Shown here piece after piece: positions 6,987-10,171 of a stretch of DNA of 10,171 nt. A program made the position numbers and the translations under genes. The notes under the pieces are model-generated. The model was given only the letters and a program-made list of their open reading frames with translations, did not search any database and was not told the DNA's origin. Each line of letters begins with the position of its first letter. The first letter of the stretch is position 1. The stretch is from Treponema sp. UBA3649 (GTDB lineage: Bacteria; Spirochaetota; Spirochaetia; Treponematales; Treponemataceae): the NCBI GenBank assembly GCA_002373325.1, contig DFKI01000030.1, forward strand, positions 1 to 10,171, written 5' to 3'.

Positions 6987-7042
6987 AAAAAAGGCGATGT
7001 GAAATCTCCTCTTCCCTTCCGAAAAGAAGCGTCCACATCGCC
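6987..7042 (-). terminator. Intrinsic terminator 1 in the amt leader
   Basis: On the minus strand GGCGATGTG (plus 7034-7042) pairs perfectly with CACATCGCC (plus 6993-7001), followed by six T residues (6987-6992). The 32-base loop can form an inner hairpin closing on CGG. It lies about 45 bases after the predicted start of transcription. Confidence 0.8.
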
Positions 7043-7094
7043 CTTGATGATTAAAGAATCTCTCTGCATTGCTCTGCTCTGAGATTCTTGTATA

Positions 7095-7123
7095 TTTATA
7101 CAATATTTCACAAATAATGTCAA
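7095..7123 (-). promoter_or_regulatory. Candidate sigma-70 promoter for the amt leader
   Basis: On the minus strand TTGACA (plus 7118-7123), a 17-base spacer and TATAAA (plus 7095-7100) form a near-consensus promoter in an AT-rich stretch just after the GGDEF stop. Transcription would start near 7088, at the base of stem-loop 1, giving a leader of about 250 bases. Confidence 0.7.
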
Positions 7124-7148
7124 TAAATTTTAATTATTTTTTTGATTT

Positions 7149-8294
7149 TTACAAATCCTCGCCGTTCTGTATTTTCGCCGCATCCAAAAATCCCATGCTG
7201 TAGATTGTAGTCCTGTTGCGACCGTGCTGCTTTGAATAATAAAGGGCATTGTCAGCCTTTTTGAAAATATAGTTCGGAGTAACGCCCTTAATGTCATGGA
7301 TAAGGCAGCCTCCCACGCTTATCGTAATCGACAGCTTTTCATCGTTTTCGTAAAGGGCAATATCTTTTACCGCAAGACGAATACGCTCGGCGACGGTCCA
7401 AATATTACTCTCATCGCACTCGGTCAAAAGGATGGAAAATTCCTCCCCGCCAAATCTCGCGACGCAATCATTTTCACGCACAATCTTTTTCAAAGTCGAA
7501 GCAAGGGCCACAAGCACCTTATCACCGCACAGATGTCCGTAAGTGTCATTGAAATGCTTGAAAAAATCTATGTCGATTATGAGCATCCCGGAAAGCCGGT
7601 TGTAACGCCTCATGTTGCTGATTGCCTCTTCCATCCGGGTGATAAAATAGTCGTAGGTAAAAAGTCCGGTCTTTGGCTCGGTAATGCTTATCTCATAATG
7701 AAGTCCATTTTGCATCGTGACGGCAAGTACAGAAAACATCCTGTGGATATAGAACATCTCGTTGGCAGAAAATGAGCCCCCGCCTTTTTTTTCGCTCATG
7801 TAGATGATTGCATACACACCGCCAATTCCCAAAAGCGGAATGACAAGAGCCGGTTTCAGATTCAGAAAATCCTCGGAAAAAGTGCCCTCAGGAAACTCAT
7901 GGATCAGATTGCCAAAAGGAACCGCATATCCGTTTACCGTCGAGTTTGCAAGATTGTCAAAATATTCTTCCAGGACATAGAAATATTTTGAATCCAAAGT
8001 TTTGTCTATCTTCTGCAGATCGGAATAATAATACTGTCTGAGACTCTTTTTTCGTGGAGGTTTTACCATGAAGACAAGTGTTTCCGGAACAAAATAGTCG
8101 TGCAGCTTGCTTATCAAAAAATCGACCATCGAATCGACACGAGTATAAGAGACTAACTGAGAAATATCTGCTATTGCCCGGTTCAGTTCCCTCGCCTCAT
8201 TTTTCAAGTCCTCAATTCTGAACCACAATGCCGCCTCGCTCAATCGCACATTACGGCCATCTGCACTCTGTTGAATTTCACTCACAAAATCCAT
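7149..8294 (-). CDS. Diguanylate cyclase: GAF-like sensor plus GGDEF domain
   Basis: From ATG 8294 the product is 381 residues; a GTG start at 8309 would add five, and residue positions here are counted from that GTG. A helical segment (24-50) is followed by a GAF-like region (about 45-205, including LKPALVIPLLGIGGVYAIIYMSE-type strands) and a GGDEF domain (about 213-370). Catalytic features are intact: DID (246-248), HFNDTYGHLCGD (252-263) and GGEEF (287-291). RxxD (278-281) lies five residues before GGEEF and matches the product-inhibition I-site. It should make cyclic di-GMP from two GTP in the cytoplasm. There are no membrane segments. The start is uncertain because no good ribosome site precedes either codon and a promoter -10 overlaps the ATG; GTG 8285 is another option. 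The signal sensed is unknown. It lies upstream of amt on the same strand with its own promoter. Confidence 0.88.
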   Translation of the reverse strand: MDFVSEIQQSADGRNVRLSEAALWFRIEDLKNEARELNRAIADISQLVSYTRVDSMVDFLISKLHDYFVPETLVFMVKPPRKKSLRQYYYSDLQKIDKTLDSKYFYVLEEYFDNLANSTVNGYAVPFGNLIHEFPEGTFSEDFLNLKPALVIPLLGIGGVYAIIYMSEKKGGGSFSANEMFYIHRMFSVLAVTMQNGLHYEISITEPKTGLFTYDYFITRMEEAISNMRRYNRLSGMLIIDIDFFKHFNDTYGHLCGDKVLVALASTLKKIVRENDCVARFGGEEFSILLTECDESNIWTVAERIRLAVKDIALYENDEKLSITISVGGCLIHDIKGVTPNYIFKKADNALYYSKQHGRNRTTIYSMGFLDAAKIQNGEDL

Positions 8295-8322
8295 TATATC
8301 ATATTTCACACTGAATTGTAAA
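8293..8322 (-). promoter_or_regulatory. Candidate extended -10 promoter at the GGDEF gene start
   Basis: On the minus strand TGATATAAT (plus 8293-8301) is a perfect extended -10, with TTTACA (8317-8322) 18 bases upstream. It overlaps the possible ATG start at 8294. The predicted transcription start is about 8286, next to an in-frame GTG at 8285, so the mRNA could be leaderless. Confidence 0.5.
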
Positions 8323-8337
8323 TCAAAAAAAAACTGT

Positions 8338-8366
8338 GGAAGGCAAATGCAAATCTAAATTAAACT
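8338..8366. repeat. Solo end fragment of the palindromic element (copy B)
   Basis: GGAAGGCAAATGC followed by AAATCTAAATTAAACT matches the outer end of copy C (10098-10126) with two differences. Including the preceding CTGT the match is 31 of 33. The rest of the element is absent. An 8-bp inverted repeat (AATCTAAA / TTTAGATT) continues just downstream. It lies between the GGDEF gene and the symporter terminator. Confidence 0.6.
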
Positions 8367-8403
8367 TGGGCTATGGTTTAGATTAACACATACTAACGAC
8401 ATC

Positions 8404-8449
8404 AAAAAAAAACAACCATACCCTCAATCAATCAAGGAAGGTATGGCTG
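8404..8449 (-). terminator. Intrinsic terminator after the symporter gene
   Basis: On the minus strand CAGCCATACC (plus 8440-8449) pairs over 10 positions with GGTATGGTTG (plus 8413-8422), including one G-U pair. The loop is 17 bases, and nine T residues follow (8404-8412). It lies about 25 bases after the symporter stop. Confidence 0.9.
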
Positions 8450-8474
8450 CAAAATTAAATTTTCTTACGCCGAT

Positions 8475-9971
8475 TTATTTTTTTGAATCAGCATTTTCTT
8501 TTTTATCAAACACGGAAAGCATGGGCTCAATGTCCTTTCCCTTAATCTCACGGTCCACATAGTTTTTCGTAATCCGCGACACAAGAGGACAGAGGGCGAG
8601 CACACCGATAAGGTTCGGAATCATCATAAGACCGTTGAACGTGTCGGACAGGTCCCATGCCAAAGTAAGGCTCATCGTGCATCCGAAGTAAATCATCACG
8701 ACGAAGACAACCTTGTAAAGCACCTGTGTCTTTTCGCCAAAGAGATACTGCCATGCCGTAGTTCCGTAGTGGCTCCATCCAAGCACGGTAGAGAATGCGA
8801 ACAAGAGGATTGCGATGGCAATGAACTTTCCGCCCAATCCGCCGAAGACAGTACCGAACGCCTCACCGACCAAACCTGCACCGGCGTTGTCTGAAATCAC
8901 CTTTCCTGTCTCCAAATCAACAAGACCGGAAGAAAGCACGACAAGAGCCGTCAGAGTACAAACGATGATTGTATCGACAAAGACCTCGAAGATTCCCCAC
9001 ATTCCCTGACGCACAGGCTCCTTTACGTTTGAGCTTGAGTGAACCATGACGGAGGAACCGAGACCCGCCTCGTTGGAGAAAGCACCTCGCTTGAATCCCC
9101 ATGTGATGGCCTTTTGCAGACCGTAACCGACAGCTCCCGCAGCCCCGGCCTTAAAGCAGAAGGCTCCCTTGAAGATTGCGACAAACACAGCCGGAATATT
9201 CGCGACATGGGCAAAAATCACAACGAAGGCACCGATCATATAAAGGATGGCCATGAAAGGAACCAGCTTTTCAGCAATGGAAGCGACCCTCTTAAGTCCG
9301 CCGAGAATTATCAAAGCTCCAAGAATCACAAGCGCGATTCCGGTAACATAAGGCGGGATGTTGAAGGCACTTTCCATATTACCCGCGATGGAGTTCACCT
9401 GTCCCATGTTTCCGATTCCGAAACTTGCCAGAAGACAGAAGATGCTGAAAAGAACTGCGAGTATGGTTCCAACCCACTTCATTCCCTTGTATCCGCCAAG
9501 ACCGTCCTTAAGGTAGTACATCGCACCGCCTCTCCACTCACCGCTCTTGCCCTTTCTGCGGTAGTAGATTCCAAGAACGTTCTCGGAGTAATTCGTCATC
9601 ATTCCGAAGATTGCCATAATCCACATCCAGAAGATTGCGCCCGGTCCACCAAGGATGATTGCGGTAGCCACACCGACGATGTTTCCGGTTCCGATTGTGG
9701 CGGCCATTGCAGTACAAAGGCTCTGGAACTGGGAGATTGCCTTGTTCTCTTTTTCGGTATGGGCCGTAACATGTCTGTCCTTGAAGATTGCACCGATTGT
9801 CCGCTTCATCCAGTGTCCGAAATGTGTAAACTGGAATCCCTTGTTCACGACAGTCATCACGATTCCTGCAATAAGAAGGAGCGCAATACCGAATGTACCC
9901 CACACAACACCGTTTACGGCATTGTTTCCCACTGTGATAGCATCTGTGACAGTCTTCATAAATTCTTTCAC
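8475..9971 (-). CDS. Sodium:alanine/glycine symporter (AGCS family)
   Basis: The product is 498 residues from GTG 9971, chosen because AGGAGG lies 8 bases upstream. A longer frame to ATG 10058 would code through the leader terminator and has no ribosome site. It is a polytopic inner-membrane carrier with about ten or eleven hydrophobic segments. It imports alanine and/or glycine with sodium or protons. Family signatures are clear: GTGNIVG (94-100), GGPGAIFWMWIMAIFG (108-123), which fits the sodium:alanine symporter pattern exactly, and FKRGAFSNEAGLGSS (293-307). The first 20 residues are amphipathic and the last 30 are charged and cytoplasmic. The length is usual for the family. Which amino acid is preferred cannot be read from sequence. 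It is transcribed alone, with its own promoter, a leader hairpin and a strong terminator. Confidence 0.93.
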   Translation of the reverse strand: MKEFMKTVTDAITVGNNAVNGVVWGTFGIALLLIAGIVMTVVNKGFQFTHFGHWMKRTIGAIFKDRHVTAHTEKENKAISQFQSLCTAMAATIGTGNIVGVATAIILGGPGAIFWMWIMAIFGMMTNYSENVLGIYYRRKGKSGEWRGGAMYYLKDGLGGYKGMKWVGTILAVLFSIFCLLASFGIGNMGQVNSIAGNMESAFNIPPYVTGIALVILGALIILGGLKRVASIAEKLVPFMAILYMIGAFVVIFAHVANIPAVFVAIFKGAFCFKAGAAGAVGYGLQKAITWGFKRGAFSNEAGLGSSVMVHSSSNVKEPVRQGMWGIFEVFVDTIIVCTLTALVVLSSGLVDLETGKVISDNAGAGLVGEAFGTVFGGLGGKFIAIAILLFAFSTVLGWSHYGTTAWQYLFGEKTQVLYKVVFVVMIYFGCTMSLTLAWDLSDTFNGLMMIPNLIGVLALCPLVSRITKNYVDREIKGKDIEPMLSVFDKKENADSKK

Positions 9972-9995
9972 TTTGATGTCCTCCTGATTTTTAAC

Positions 9996-10028
9996 AAAAA
10001 AAGACGCAGCAACCCCCGTCACTGCGTC
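9996..10028 (-). terminator. Terminator-like hairpin in the symporter leader (possible attenuator)
   Basis: On the minus strand GACGCAG (plus 10022-10028) pairs perfectly with CTGCGTC (plus 10003-10009). Inner UGAC/GUUG pairing extends this to 11 bp around a GGGG tetraloop. Seven T residues follow (9996-10002). It lies between the candidate promoter and the AGGAGG of the symporter, so it would cut the transcript unless bypassed. I see no competing antiterminator helix in the short leader. Confidence 0.7.
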
Positions 10029-10048
10029 CTCGCATAGTAAGTTTTCAA

Positions 10049-10077
10049 AATTTAGCATTTATCCAAGCCCTTGTCAA
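10049..10077 (-). promoter_or_regulatory. Candidate promoter of the symporter gene
   Basis: On the minus strand TTGACA (plus 10072-10077), a 17-base spacer and TAAATT (plus 10049-10054) fit a sigma-70 promoter with a weaker -10. The predicted start near 10042 gives a leader of about 70 bases that contains the terminator-like hairpin. Confidence 0.5.
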
Positions 10078-10096
10078 GCCCCTGTCTCCATACCTG

Positions 10097-10171
10097 TAGA
10101 AGGCAAGTGCAAATCTAAATTAAACTCAGTAAATCCCATTCTAAATGAGGAAGCACTTCCATTCACGCCAG
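10097..10171. repeat. Palindromic MITE-like element, copy C (cut by the window end)
   Basis: Starting at TAGAAGG, these 75 bases are the reverse complement of 301-375 with about 67 of 75 identities, including the GAGGAAGCACT arm and the edge CATTCACGCCAG. The element should continue beyond the window. Its outer TA lies about 20 bases upstream of the symporter -35. Confidence 0.75.

Larger units (their letters stand above)
6836..7089 (-). promoter_or_regulatory. Amt leader RNA with two successive stem-loop/terminator modules (possible attenuator)
   Basis: Between the promoter and the amt ribosome site the minus strand shows, in order: stem-loop 1 with AAGAATCTC/GAGATTCTT (plus 7054-7089), terminator 1 (6987-7042), stem-loop 2 with GAACC/GGTTC (6955-6972), terminator 2 (6879-6927), then AGGAGG and the ATG. 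A transcript from the promoter at 7095-7123 must pass both terminators. This arrangement is what transcription attenuation needs, but I do not recognise a known riboswitch or protein-binding class. The terminators could instead end the GGDEF transcript or small RNAs. This accounts for the whole 313-bp gap. Confidence 0.5.

Noticed and set aside
7054..7089. ANTAR-protein binding hairpin
   Set aside because: The stem is clear, but the terminal loop does not show a six-base loop with A at position 1 and G at position 4, so I did not call this class.
9039..10037. Long open frame (332 codons) on the plus strand
   Set aside because: It lies wholly opposite the symporter gene, whose family signatures are clear. 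Its translation is Ser/His/Asp/Asn-rich with no domain, as expected for an antisense shadow.
9972..10048. Glycine riboswitch upstream of the AGCS symporter
   Set aside because: The leader is only about 70 bases and most of it is one hairpin, too small for a glycine aptamer, and no conserved aptamer core is visible.

Overview
The window looks like a chromosomal segment of a free-living or gut/rumen-type spirochaete, most likely a Treponema relative. This is an inference from several traits. There is a lipoprotein with a Leu-Ser-Ser-Cys lipobox and a secreted GH5 subfamily-2-like endoglucanase. There is an ammonium channel fused to a P-II domain. Intergenic palindromic repeats of the ATTATCGGG/CCCGATAAT type are also present. 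No single feature fixes the genus.

Layout. Bases 1-77 hold the last 24 codons of a plus-strand gene that resembles the C-terminus of an L-lactate/malate dehydrogenase. Bases 78-431 hold no gene. They carry one short palindromic repeat (90-118), a 234-bp imperfect palindrome bounded by TA that looks like a miniature inverted-repeat element (142-375), and a near-consensus promoter (394-422). Two plus-strand genes follow: an S41-family serine peptidase with three N-terminal membrane segments (432-2084) and a TraB/GumN-family lipoprotein (2154-3098). They are 69 bases apart with no clear promoter or terminator between them, so they may form an operon. Bases 3099-3325, between convergent genes, contain a cluster of intact and decayed palindromic repeats.

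Everything from 3326 onward is on the minus strand. Read in transcription order it is: a sodium:alanine/glycine symporter (9971-8475), a GAF-like/GGDEF diguanylate cyclase (8294-7149), an Amt channel with a C-terminal P-II regulator (6835-5063), and the secreted GH5 cellulase (4849-3326). Each has its own candidate promoter. The symporter and the Amt gene are each followed by a good intrinsic terminator.

The genes fit a carbohydrate- and nitrogen-scavenging anaerobe: cellulose or beta-glucan cleavage outside the cell, and uptake of ammonium and small amino acids. The most notable regulatory feature is that both nitrogen-uptake genes have intrinsic terminator hairpins between their candidate promoter and their ribosome binding site. 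The amt leader has two successive stem-loop/terminator pairs, which suggests transcription attenuation. The P-II domain lacks the uridylylated tyrosine of the enterobacterial proteins and has a one-residue longer T-loop. Related palindromic elements sit at both edges of the window in opposite orientation, with a solo end fragment at 8338-8366. I see no phage, IS transposase, CRISPR array, tRNA or rRNA, and no complete system that I would call new.
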